A stretch of DNA of 64,000 nucleotides, taken from positions 372,001 to 436,000 of the forward strand of contig CAVQYC010000003.1 in assembly GCA_963717985.1 (NCBI GenBank), given 5' to 3'. The DNA comes from BOG-1155 sp963717985. Lineage in GTDB: Bacteria > Desulfobacterota > Syntrophorhabdia > Syntrophorhabdales > WCHB1-27. The notes beneath the pieces are model-generated. The model was not told where the DNA came from and did not search any database. It was given only the letters and a program-made list of their open reading frames with translations. This document shows, piece after piece, positions 18,638 to 26,944 of this stretch. The translations under genes were made by a program, and so were the position numbers. The number at the start of each line of letters is the position of its first letter. Position 1 is the stretch's first letter.

Positions 18638-18647
18638 CCCTTATAAT
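18619..18647 (+). promoter_or_regulatory. Strong sigma70 promoter of rex
   Basis: TTGATA (18619-18624), exactly 17 bases, then a perfect TATAAT (18642-18647). The spacer is filled by the second copy of the repeated near-palindrome, so a protein bound there would block polymerase. Autoregulation by Rex is plausible but inferred. Confidence 0.75.
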
Positions 18648-18695
18648 ACAAGCTGCGTCAGTAAGTCAATAATTCATTATGTTCCAGGTGCGGAC

Positions 18696-19337
18696 ATGGC
18701 AAAATATGCAAAAATTCCCGAAGCAACAGTGAGAAGGCTATCGAGCTACCTGAAATGTCTCGAAGACCTGGAACAAAAGCGGGAGAAGGTCGCATCGAGC
18801 GCCCTTATCGCATTGATCTGCAACGTCAATGCGGCCCAGGTGCGGAAGGACTTCGCCTACTTCGGCGAGTTTGGCATAAGAGGCATGGGCTACAGCATCA
18901 ACGAGCTGAGATATCACATCAGGGAGATCCTCGGGACGAACCGGGAATGGAGAATCGCCGTGGTAGGGATCGGGAACCTCGGAAGCGCCCTCCTGATGTA
19001 TAAGGATTTTCTGAAGCAAAGCTACAAGATCGTCGCCGCCTTCGACCAGGAGCCGGTGAAGGTGATAGGCCATATTTCGGAAAAGATAGGCAAGCCGATC
19101 GAGATCCTCCACATCGACCGGCTGAAAGAAGTGGTAAAGGCGAGAAACGTGGAGATCGGCATCATCACCACGCCACCTCCGGAGGCCCAGAAGGTGGCGA
19201 ACCTCTTCGTCGAGGCCAATGTGAAGGGCATCATGAATTTCGCTCCTACCCAGATACGGGTGCCGTCGCACGTGGTACTCCGGAATGTCTTTTTCACTGC
19301 GGCCCTTGACAACCTCGTCTATCACCTCTCAAACTAG
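18696..19337 (+). CDS. rex: Redox-sensing transcriptional repressor Rex
   Basis: The 213 residues comprise an N-terminal winged helix (IPEATVRRLSSYLKCLEDL, NAAQVRKDFAYFGEFG) and a Rossmann NADH domain with GIGNLGSALL (about 91-100). The C-terminal swapped helix ends in AALDNLVYHLSN. Rex leaves DNA when NADH rises and controls fermentation and anaerobic electron-transfer genes. The tandem repeats in its own promoter suggest self-control. It is followed, with apparent overlap, by an MFS gene. Confidence 0.96.
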   Translation: MAKYAKIPEATVRRLSSYLKCLEDLEQKREKVASSALIALICNVNAAQVRKDFAYFGEFGIRGMGYSINELRYHIREILGTNREWRIAVVGIGNLGSALLMYKDFLKQSYKIVAAFDQEPVKVIGHISEKIGKPIEILHIDRLKEVVKARNVEIGIITTPPPEAQKVANLFVEANVKGIMNFAPTQIRVPSHVVLRNVFFTAALDNLVYHLSN

Positions 19338-20511
19338 GAGCGCCCCTCTCCCCAGCCTCGGACTCCTTTGGCTGTCCGGTCTCAGCCTGCGCGCCACCGT
19401 GCTCGCGGTGCCGCCCCTCATTCCCCTGATCCACCGAGACCTCCACCTGTCACAATCCGGAGTCGGCGTGCTTACCGCGCTGCCTTCCCTCATGTTCGCG
19501 CTCGCCGCTGTGCCCGGTTCCGTGCTCGTCGCCAGGTTCGGTCCGGTGCGGACGCTCGCCCTCGGCCTCTTTCTCACCGCCGCCGCCTCGGCGCTGCGCG
19601 GCGCCCATGGCGTGGCGCTGTTGTACGGGATGACGATCCTCATGGGCGCGGGCATCGCCATCATGCATCCCGCCCTCCCCAGGATGGTCCGTGATTGGAT
19701 GCCGGACCGGGTGGGCTTCGGCACAGCCGTCTACTCGAATGGCCTGCTCATGGGCGAGCTTTTCGTAGTCTGGCTGACGGCACCTTTCATCTTGCCGCTG
19801 CTGGGAGGACGATGGGGGCTTACCCTCGCCGCGTGGGCAATACCCATTTTCATCACGTCTCTCCTCGTTGCGACCCGCGCCCCGCGCAGCCGTGCTCCGG
19901 CGGAGTCAGCACCGCGAATCGCATGGTGGCCGGACTGGAAGGACCCCCTCATCTGGCGGTTGGGGTTCATTTTTGGCTGCGTCAACAGCATGTACTTTAG
20001 CATAAACTTCTTCCTTCCCGACTACCTGTATCAGACGAACCGCCCCGGTCTGGTCATCAAGTCCCTGACCGCGCTCAACTTCTGCCAGTTGCCGGCTTCC
20101 CTGCTTCTGCTCGCCCTCGCGGGCCGGCTCTCCCGCCGTCGGAGCCCTTACGTCGCGGCCGGCCTGCTCCTGATTGCGGCCCTCCTCGGCATCGCGTTCG
20201 CGCCGGGGCAGTGGGTCGTAGCGGCCTCCGGGGTGTTCGGTTTCCTCACCGCGTCATTGCTGATCCTGATCCTTGCCCTTCCCCCGGCGCTCGCCGCTCA
20301 CGATGATGTGCACCGCCTCTCCGCCGGGATGTTCACGATCAGCTACTCCTGCGCCGTGGTGATCCCGATCCTGAGCGGCTTCCTCTGGGATATCACGAAG
20401 ATGCCCCTGTCCGTGTTCCTGATGCCGGGCATTTGCGCCCTCGCCATTGCCGCCCTCGCCTATCGCCTGCGCGTCGCCGCCACCGTAGGACCGGTCAAAA
20501 AAAGGACTTGA
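19285..20511 (+). CDS. MFS transporter, CynX/NimT-like
   Basis: Up to 408 residues form about 12 hydrophobic helices with an MFS layout. LRATVLAVPPLIPLIHRDL near the N-terminus and an RMVRDWMPDRVGFGTA loop resemble the cyanate/nitroimidazole-type (CynX/NimT) group. The substrate is unknown. The start is uncertain: ATG 19285 or TTG 19306 both lie inside the end of rex, and no later start precedes the first helix. Coupling to rex is possible, which would place the transporter under redox control. Confidence 0.8.
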   Translation: MSFSLRPLTTSSITSQTRSAPLPSLGLLWLSGLSLRATVLAVPPLIPLIHRDLHLSQSGVGVLTALPSLMFALAAVPGSVLVARFGPVRTLALGLFLTAAASALRGAHGVALLYGMTILMGAGIAIMHPALPRMVRDWMPDRVGFGTAVYSNGLLMGELFVVWLTAPFILPLLGGRWGLTLAAWAIPIFITSLLVATRAPRSRAPAESAPRIAWWPDWKDPLIWRLGFIFGCVNSMYFSINFFLPDYLYQTNRPGLVIKSLTALNFCQLPASLLLLALAGRLSRRRSPYVAAGLLLIAALLGIAFAPGQWVVAASGVFGFLTASLLILILALPPALAAHDDVHRLSAGMFTISYSCAVVIPILSGFLWDITKMPLSVFLMPGICALAIAALAYRLRVAATVGPVKKRT

Positions 20512-20568
20512 GCACCGTGCTCTCCCGATGGTAACCTGCTCACAACAGAGCGCAGGCTTTCTTTTCAA

Positions 20569-21834
20569 ATGTCCGAACAAGGGGGGAGGTACCCGAAAAT
20601 GCAGGCTGTCCTTGGAATAGTGGTGCTAATCGCCTTTGCCTGGGGGATAAGCGAGGAAAGGAGGAAGGTCAGGACCGGGGAAATTCTGCTCGGCCTCTCC
20701 GTCACGTTTCTCATGGCCGCGCTCATGCTCAAGGTCCCTTTTCTCCGACATGCCTTCGATGTCCTGAACAGAGCCGTTTCTCTCCTCGAAGAATCGACCC
20801 GCGCAGGCACGTCCTTCGTGTTCGGGTATCTGGGTGGAGGCCCCCTCCCCTTTGACGAGACGCATCCCGGCTCAACCTTCGTCCTCGGTCTCCAGGCCCT
20901 CCCCATCGTCCTGGTGGTGAGCGCCCTTTCTTCCCTGCTCTTCTACTGGCGCATTCTCCCTGTCGTGGTGAGGGCCTTCGCCTGGTTGTTCGAAAAGACC
21001 ATGCGGGTAGGCGGCGCCGTGGGTCTGGCGGCTTCCGCGAACATCTTTCTGGGCATGGTCGAATCGCCCCTCTTTGTCCGGCCCTATCTGAAAGAGATGA
21101 CGAGGAGCGAGCTTTTCATCACAATGAGCTGCGGCATGGCGGGGATAGCGGGTACGGTCATGGTGCTCTACGCCTCGATACTCAAGTCGATCATGCCTGA
21201 CGTAATGGCGCATATCCTCATCGTATCGATCATCAGCATACCCGCCGCCATCATGATCTCGAAAGTGATGGTCCCGGAAGACCGCGGAAGGACAGCGGGC
21301 AGAATATCGCCGCCCCGGCAGGCGACAAGCGCTATAGACGCGATTACCCAGGGAACCATGGATGGCATCAACCTCCTTATCAATATCGTGGCGATGCTTA
21401 TCGTGCTCGTCGCCCTCGTCTATCTTGCGAACAGGCTCCTCGGGCTCCTGCCCTGCGGGGGCGGACAGCCGATCACCCTGCAGAGGCTTCTCGGCTTTGT
21501 CATGGCGCCCGTCGTATGGCTCATCGGCATCCCCTGGTCAGAGGCACAGACAGCAGGAGGACTTATGGGGACCAAGACTATTCTCAACGAGATGCTGGCC
21601 TACATGGATATGGCAAAACTCCCACCAGGGGCATTGAGCGCGAAAAGCAAGCTGATCATGATCTACGCGCTCTGCGGCTTTGCAAACCTGGGAAGCCTCG
21701 GGATCATGATCGGGGGCATGGGGAGTATGGCGCCCGAGAGGAGGTCCGAGATCATCAGTCTGGGCATTAAATCGATTGTCTCGGGGACCCTTGCCACCCT
21801 GCTGACAGGGGCAATCGTGGGCCTTATCAACTAG
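20569..21834 (+). CDS. Concentrative nucleoside transporter (CNT/NupC family)
   Basis: The 421-residue integral membrane protein has the CNT order: an N-terminal three-helix part, a gate region (ASANIFLGMVESPLFVRPYL, about 150-170), and a C-terminal nucleoside-recognition part (LCGFANLGSLGIMIGG). It imports nucleosides with H+ or Na+. It follows the MFS gene by 57 bases and ends convergent with the unknown gene at 21989. Confidence 0.92.
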   Translation: MSEQGGRYPKMQAVLGIVVLIAFAWGISEERRKVRTGEILLGLSVTFLMAALMLKVPFLRHAFDVLNRAVSLLEESTRAGTSFVFGYLGGGPLPFDETHPGSTFVLGLQALPIVLVVSALSSLLFYWRILPVVVRAFAWLFEKTMRVGGAVGLAASANIFLGMVESPLFVRPYLKEMTRSELFITMSCGMAGIAGTVMVLYASILKSIMPDVMAHILIVSIISIPAAIMISKVMVPEDRGRTAGRISPPRQATSAIDAITQGTMDGINLLINIVAMLIVLVALVYLANRLLGLLPCGGGQPITLQRLLGFVMAPVVWLIGIPWSEAQTAGGLMGTKTILNEMLAYMDMAKLPPGALSAKSKLIMIYALCGFANLGSLGIMIGGMGSMAPERRSEIISLGIKSIVSGTLATLLTGAIVGLIN

Positions 21835-21988
21835 CGGCGGCGTCTGAGGCGCATCTTCGGCGTTGCGCCGCGCCCTGCGGGACTCCGACGTATGGAAAAG
21901 TACGCCTCCGTTCCTCGGGCTTGCGCGCCGCCAAATCTGCATCCTCATACTTGCCGCTCAATGGGGAAAAGGCTCTATAGAAGAGGGT

Positions 21989-22621
21989 CTATATAAGATA
22001 CGCGCCAATGATCGAGCGGAGCCCGGCCGTCAAAGGGGCGATCGACGGGATAGCGCCAAGGTTGTCCAATACGGCCTCGATCACCAGCCTGTTCTTCACA
22101 TTCCTCCCCATCTGGATCTTCAACGTGGCAAGGTCGGCCAGGGCATCCCTCACGGCCTCGGGACCCGTGGTCGCATCCCTTTCAAGCACCTCTTCGATAT
22201 CGGCGAGGATTGCATCGACCGCACGGCCAGCGGCGCCAACGCCCTGCTTCCCGCCGCTCTCCACCCTTGCCTCTTTCGGCGGCTCCGGGACAAAAGGAGG
22301 TTCTGCAGGCAGCACTTTCCTGAATGCCTGGGGATCCTGACGATAGTGCGCAATAATTCCCGTCTCTCCCCCATCCTCCACGAAAACGCTCCCTTCCATC
22401 GTGATGGCCGCGCTGATTCCACCCCACATATCGAGGGCGGCGCTGATGATCAACCCCCTGTCACCCAGGAAGTTTACGGCCTTTTGAAGCTCCTCTCTGT
22501 CGCTGATTCCCATCGTGGATGCAAAATCATTCACCATGAAAAGGAAATTAGGATGAGGAGCGGCCTCGGCAAGGTCATAAAGATGAGCCAAAAATAGTTC
22601 GCCCAGTTCTTCGGTCGTCAT
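21989..22621 (-). CDS. Protein of unknown function with winged-helix-like N-terminus
   Basis: The 210 residues start at the ATG at 22621, which has a strong AGAGAGGGGGG-like site upstream. I do not recognise the family. Residues 1-65 are helical, with EELQKAVNFLGDRGLI and a beta-like wing (DMWGGISAAITMEG), as in a winged helix. A proline-rich linker (about 98-105) leads to a helical C-terminal half (AVDAILADIEEVLE, KNRLVIEAVLDNLG). No membrane segment is seen. It may be a regulator or a self-assembly module, but this is only inference. Confidence 0.6.
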   Translation of the reverse strand: MTTEELGELFLAHLYDLAEAAPHPNFLFMVNDFASTMGISDREELQKAVNFLGDRGLIISAALDMWGGISAAITMEGSVFVEDGGETGIIAHYRQDPQAFRKVLPAEPPFVPEPPKEARVESGGKQGVGAAGRAVDAILADIEEVLERDATTGPEAVRDALADLATLKIQMGRNVKNRLVIEAVLDNLGAIPSIAPLTAGLRSIIGAYLI

Positions 22622-22733
22622 TCCAACCCCCCTCTTCTCTTCTGATAAACCGCAAACGGCCTCATTATACCACGTCACACCGGAAAAGCAACGAGAGGGC
22701 GCCGGATATTCAGGGCAAACGCATCCGGGCAGA

Positions 22734-24191
22734 TCACAGCAAAAAATCGAGCAGGCTCGAGAAGAACTGCTTGGCTCGCTCCAGGAGTGGCCTTTCACCC
22801 CATTCCTGCGGAAGGATCTCCCTCGACTGCGCGAGGTCATACGCAAAGCTCTCCTCCATCAGGGCGCCGAACTCAGGTCCGAGGACAACGGCGTTTATCT
22901 CGTCATTGTGAACAAGACTCCACATCTCAAGGTTTGTGGTGCCGACTGTCGACCACACCCCGTCGATCACTGCGGTCTTGGCATGGAGGATAGCTCCCTG
23001 GCGCTCGTAGAGTTTCACTCCCGATCCAAGAAGCTCCCCGTAGCGCCACCTCCCCGCCTGCCTCACAATCACGTGGTCAGTGCTCCCGGGGAGGATGATC
23101 CGGACGTCCACGCCGCGCCTTGCGGCGTCCGTGAGGGCTTCCAACAGTTGCCTGTCTGGCACGAAATATGGCTGGATAATATGCGCGGTTCTTTTCGCGT
23201 GGGCGATGGCGGCCACATACATGAAATATGTGGCCCTGTTCATGCAGCCGTGAGTGCTGCCAACCACCTGCACCGGATGGTCACCCTTTTGCCCCGTGTC
23301 CGGAAAGTAGCCTGCCTCGGAGACGGCAGATCCGTTCTGGCTTTCCCATGTGGCGAAAAACAGCTTTTGAAACTCCGCCACCGCCGGTCCCTCTACCATT
23401 ACATTGGTGTCGCGCCAGAACGCCTCCGGGGGTGAAACTCTGTCGCCGGGGCGACGGGATTTCAGATAGGCCCTCCCGATATTGATGCCGCCGGTAAAGG
23501 CGACCACCCCGTCGACAATAAGGAGCTTCCGGTGGGTCCGGTGAAAAACGGAACTTCCCCCCAGGACCCCTGAAAGGCTTACGGGGTTGAATTCGACCGT
23601 CTTTACCCCTGCCCGGCGAAGGCGCTCGAAAAACGCCTTCGCCGTCCTTCTGCATCCGAGACCATCGTAGATAAGGTTGACGGTCACCCCTTCTGCCCGT
23701 TTCCTCAGGAGGAGCTCCGCAAACTGACGTCCCACCTCATCATCGTGGAAGATGTACGTCTCAAGGTTGATGTGGTCTTTTGCCTCACGAATGGCTGTGA
23801 GCATGGCGGTGAACGTCGCCTCCCCGTCGATGAGCAGGGTCACCCTGTTCCCGCTCGCCAGGGGGCTCCCGCACACGGCTTCCATAAAAGCCGGATGCTC
23901 CCGGAGAATGTCCGCCGCGCACGGCTGTCCCGCAAGACCGTCAAAAACAGCAGTGCTCTCCTCCGCCGGCGATCCATCCGGCACATTTCTCACAATCAGG
24001 CGGCTGTCGTTATGGTGGAATCGGTCAACCAAAGTGCGGGCATCCGGGAGCGCGGCACATGAGCTTAGGCCAAAGACGCAGGGCAACATAAAAAGGAGAA
24101 GGCCGACCCGGACCAACAGGCGGCCGGCTGCGGCAAGCCGACCCGTCTGCCTGCCCCAGCTCGCAAAGCTGCGGGCGGTGCTGAGAGGCAC
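22734..24191 (-). CDS. cls: Cardiolipin synthase-like phospholipase D protein with lipoprotein-type signal
   Basis: The 485 residues contain two phospholipase-D motifs: HRKLLIVDG (H220, K222, D227) followed by GGINIG, and HAKTAVIDG (H403, K405, D410) followed by TTNLEMWS. Cardiolipin synthases join two phosphatidylglycerols or related lipids. In place of the usual two N-terminal helices there is one hydrophobic stretch ending in a possible lipobox (GLSSC, C45), so it may be a periplasmic-facing ClsC-like form. It lies downstream of a small lipoprotein gene. Confidence 0.88.
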   Translation of the reverse strand: MPLSTARSFASWGRQTGRLAAAGRLLVRVGLLLFMLPCVFGLSSCAALPDARTLVDRFHHNDSRLIVRNVPDGSPAEESTAVFDGLAGQPCAADILREHPAFMEAVCGSPLASGNRVTLLIDGEATFTAMLTAIREAKDHINLETYIFHDDEVGRQFAELLLRKRAEGVTVNLIYDGLGCRRTAKAFFERLRRAGVKTVEFNPVSLSGVLGGSSVFHRTHRKLLIVDGVVAFTGGINIGRAYLKSRRPGDRVSPPEAFWRDTNVMVEGPAVAEFQKLFFATWESQNGSAVSEAGYFPDTGQKGDHPVQVVGSTHGCMNRATYFMYVAAIAHAKRTAHIIQPYFVPDRQLLEALTDAARRGVDVRIILPGSTDHVIVRQAGRWRYGELLGSGVKLYERQGAILHAKTAVIDGVWSTVGTTNLEMWSLVHNDEINAVVLGPEFGALMEESFAYDLAQSREILPQEWGERPLLERAKQFFSSLLDFLL

Positions 24192-24307
24192 GACACGAGA
24201 AGTTATACGCCTTTTCCTCCTGGTGCAAAATAGCGTCCATTGTTCGGCTCCGCAACGAAGGGGGCCGCATTGAGGCTTCTTTCACGGGCTTCCGGGCAAA
24301 AAACCCG

Positions 24308-24670
24308 CTATTGGCCGTCCCGGAGAAGATCGCTCAACTCGCTCAATTCCTGCTTCATGGCCTTAAGCCTTAGCGTGCAGGAAGCCTTCATCTCGCTATC
24401 TTCCGCGGCCGGGGAGATGTGGTCGCAGACCTCCAGCAAGTTCTGGTACTCGTCCATTTTTCTACTGAAAACATCGAATAGATCTTCCTCTTCCTCCATC
24501 CTCTCCACAAACTTCTGCTCGAACTCCGCCCGTGCGTCGCCCGAGGCCTCGGTCTTCGAAGCCGCTGCCGGCCTCGGAGACGGCAGGGAATTGGCACACC
24601 CCGTGACCGCAAGCGCTGCGATGAGAAGCGAAAGAGAAAGCATCCTGAACACGCGTGGCCTCCTTAACAA
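24308..24670 (-). CDS. Small lipoprotein with acidic coiled-coil-like body
   Basis: The 120 residues contain a lipoprotein signal (LLIAALAVTGC, cleavage before C25), an Ala/Ser/Pro linker, then a charged helical region (FEQKFVERMEEEEDLFDVFSRKMDEY shown in part) with two cysteines (VCDH, SCTL) that could pair. I recognise no family. It lies upstream of the cls-like gene in the same direction, so both may act at the envelope. The ATG at 24643 is an alternative start. Confidence 0.6.
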   Translation of the reverse strand: MLRRPRVFRMLSLSLLIAALAVTGCANSLPSPRPAAASKTEASGDARAEFEQKFVERMEEEEDLFDVFSRKMDEYQNLLEVCDHISPAAEDSEMKASCTLRLKAMKQELSELSDLLRDGQ

Positions 24671-24716
24671 TTAATAGCAGGATTTTGCTCAGATTTCAAA
24701 GGATATTGCTATTATT

Positions 24717-24771
24717 GGGCGGCCGGGTTAATTTCGCGCCATGCCACCCGCGCCATCGCCGAGGAGCGCGG
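24717..24771. repeat. 55-bp dispersed repeat, copy 1
   Basis: This segment matches 55798-55852 at 54 of 55 positions in the same orientation (difference at 24741). It is GC-rich, begins GGGCGGCCGGGTTAATTTCG and can fold weakly (GGCCGGGT against ACCCGCGCC). Both copies are intergenic. Confidence 0.85.
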
Positions 24772-25125
24772 TGCGACCCAGCAAGACCTATGGAGTTGTT
24801 GTGTTTTTTTACACATCCATAAGTATGTGATCACTTTCAATACATCCTCCTCTTTTGCCTAACAAGAGCACCGCTTTCCTCTCCTTCTCCTTTAAAGACC
24901 AAACCGTCTCTATGTCACTTTCCTTTACACCTCCCGCACCATCGTATTTGGCAAACAATAGTAAACTCAATTACTTATGAAAGGGTATCTGGTTTGCAAG
25001 AGTCTCAAATGGGATAGGGATCAGGTCCGCAGGGTTATTATCCGAACGTCACAAGCCTCCCTGGCGGATGGATGAGAGCGGTTCCAACTCCGCCACCGCC
25101 TGAAAAAGAGGGGGGGGTCGGTGAA
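24772..25125. other. Intergenic stretch, no gene seen
   Basis: About 350 bases between the small lipoprotein gene and the DUF4038 lipoprotein gene are less GC-rich than their surroundings, with T-rich runs (near 24800) and no convincing reading frame. It probably contains the promoter of the DUF4038 gene, but I cannot place it. Confidence 0.5.
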
Positions 25126-26844
25126 ATGAACTGGAGACGAGATTTTCTCATATTCTTAGCTCTGGCCCTGCTTGCCGGATGCTCAGGCGGATCGGGGTCG
25201 GGAACGGGGACGGGGTCCGGGTCAGTATCAGGATCGGGGACAGGATCGGGGACCGCTCCCACCGCACCCGGTGGATCGACATCCGCAGGCCCATACACTC
25301 CGGTCTATCCGGTCAAGGTCAGTGTTACCGGGCGTTATCTCGTTGACCAAAACAACGTGCCCTTTATGATCGTGGGGGACTCGCCCCATTCTTTGTTCGT
25401 CAACCTCTCGGAGACGGATGCGGATGCGTATTTTGCTGATCGGCAGGCCAATGGCTTCAATGCGGCGTGGATTGAGGTTCTGTGCGATGTATATACAGGA
25501 GGGCGTTCCGACGGCAGCACCTACGACGGCATCGTACCGTTTACCACGCCGGGTGATTTATCAACACCGAATCCGGCATATTTCCAGCGCGTTGACGACA
25601 TGATCAATTTGGCGGCAAAACATAATATCACCGTATTTCTTGATCCAATAGATCTATCCGGCTGGATTAGTGTGTTGGAGAACAATGGCGCCACAAAAGC
25701 TTACAATTATGGCTTGTACCTCGGCAACCGCTACAAGAACTTTCCGAACATCGTATGGTTACACGGCAACGACTTCCAGACCTGGACGAATGCGACGGAC
25801 GATGCCGATGTGACCGCTGTTGCGGACGGCATCAAAGCGGAGGACCCGGATCATATTCAGACTGTTGAATTAAACTACAATGTCAGCAGCTCCCTTGACG
25901 ATCCCAACTGGGCGTCGATCGCGAGCCTGAACGCCGCCTACACCTATTATCCTACTTACGCTGAAGTGCTTCATGCGTACAACCAATCCACCTCCGTCCC
26001 CGTCTTTATGGTCGAGGCCAACTACGAGTTCGAGAACAATACCGGCCTTGATTACGGGAGCCCGGCAACCCTGCGGCTCCAGGAGTACTGGACCATGCTC
26101 TCCGGGGCCACGGGCCAGCTCTACGGCAACCACTATACCTGGACGCTCACGAGTGGCTGGCAAAGCATGCTGGATACTTCCGGTGTGGCACAGTTGCAGT
26201 ACGTGACGGCGCTCTTTGCCCCGCGTCCATGGTACAACCTGGTCCCAGATCAAAGCCATACGGTGGTTACCGCCGGCTACGGCACCTTTTCAAGCAGCGG
26301 CAGCCTCGGCGCCAACAACTACCTGACTGCCGCCCGCACTCCGGACGGCGCACTGGTGATGGCGTACATGCCGACTATCCGCACCATCACGGTAGACATG
26401 TCCAATCTGTCCGGGGCCGCCACAGCATGGTGGTACGACCCGACCAACGCAACCTATACAGCCATTCCAGGTTCTCCTTTTGTTAATGCGGGAACGCGGC
26501 AGTTTACCCCTCCGGGCAATAATAGCGCTGGAGACGGCGATTGGGTGCTGGTGCTGGAGGCGAATTCCGGTGACACTCAGGCTCCCACCGTACCCACCGG
26601 ATTGACGACCACCGCCATTTCCTCTTCTCAGATTAACCTGTCCTGGACTGCTTCTACCGACAATGTGGGTGTTGCCGGCTACCTGGTTTTTAGAAACAAC
26701 GTCCAGATTGCCGCCACCGCCCTGGCTATCTACAGCGACACCAGCTTGACCCCTTCCACCAGTTACACCTATACGGTTGAGGCCTTTGATACAGCCGGCA
26801 ACGTCTCTGCCGCCTCTTCGCCGGCAACGGCAACAACGCAGTAA
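25126..26844 (+). CDS. DUF4038 (apiosidase-like) lipoprotein with C-terminal FN3 domain
   Basis: The 572 residues begin with a lipoprotein signal (LALLAGC, C18) and a Gly/Ser/Thr linker (about 19-45). A DUF4038-type TIM-barrel follows (VPFMIVGDSPHSLF, IVWLHGNDF, MVEANYEFENN), then a collagen-binding-like beta domain (about 420-480) and an FN3 domain (about 485-572, INLSWTASTDNVGVAGY). The family acts on plant-type or mucin-like glycans, but the true substrate is unknown. The linker DNA is a run of imperfect GGATCGGGG units. The protein composition is unlike the neighbours and suggests transfer. The ATG at 25126 has a G-rich site upstream. Confidence 0.8.
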   Translation: MNWRRDFLIFLALALLAGCSGGSGSGTGTGSGSVSGSGTGSGTAPTAPGGSTSAGPYTPVYPVKVSVTGRYLVDQNNVPFMIVGDSPHSLFVNLSETDADAYFADRQANGFNAAWIEVLCDVYTGGRSDGSTYDGIVPFTTPGDLSTPNPAYFQRVDDMINLAAKHNITVFLDPIDLSGWISVLENNGATKAYNYGLYLGNRYKNFPNIVWLHGNDFQTWTNATDDADVTAVADGIKAEDPDHIQTVELNYNVSSSLDDPNWASIASLNAAYTYYPTYAEVLHAYNQSTSVPVFMVEANYEFENNTGLDYGSPATLRLQEYWTMLSGATGQLYGNHYTWTLTSGWQSMLDTSGVAQLQYVTALFAPRPWYNLVPDQSHTVVTAGYGTFSSSGSLGANNYLTAARTPDGALVMAYMPTIRTITVDMSNLSGAATAWWYDPTNATYTAIPGSPFVNAGTRQFTPPGNNSAGDGDWVLVLEANSGDTQAPTVPTGLTTTAISSSQINLSWTASTDNVGVAGYLVFRNNVQIAATALAIYSDTSLTPSTSYTYTVEAFDTAGNVSAASSPATATTQ

Positions 26845-26865
26845 GTGCGGAAGTGAGGGATAACG

Positions 26866-26900
26866 TTGTTTCTCAATGTGATTTGTTCTCACTGTCACCC
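26866..26900. repeat. 35-bp dispersed repeat after the DUF4038 gene
   Basis: The core TGTGATTTGTTCT and its flanks match 58864-58898 at about 29 of 35 positions. It lies 22 bases past the stop codon of a lipoprotein gene; the other copy also follows a lipoprotein gene. Confidence 0.6.
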
Positions 26901-26944
26901 ATCATTGAGGAAGTGCATATGGGGTCACCCATTCCGGCCCTCCT

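Noticed and set aside
25190..25260. GGATCGGGG-type tandem units as an independent repeat element
   Set aside because: They are in frame and encode the Gly/Ser/Thr linker of the DUF4038 lipoprotein.
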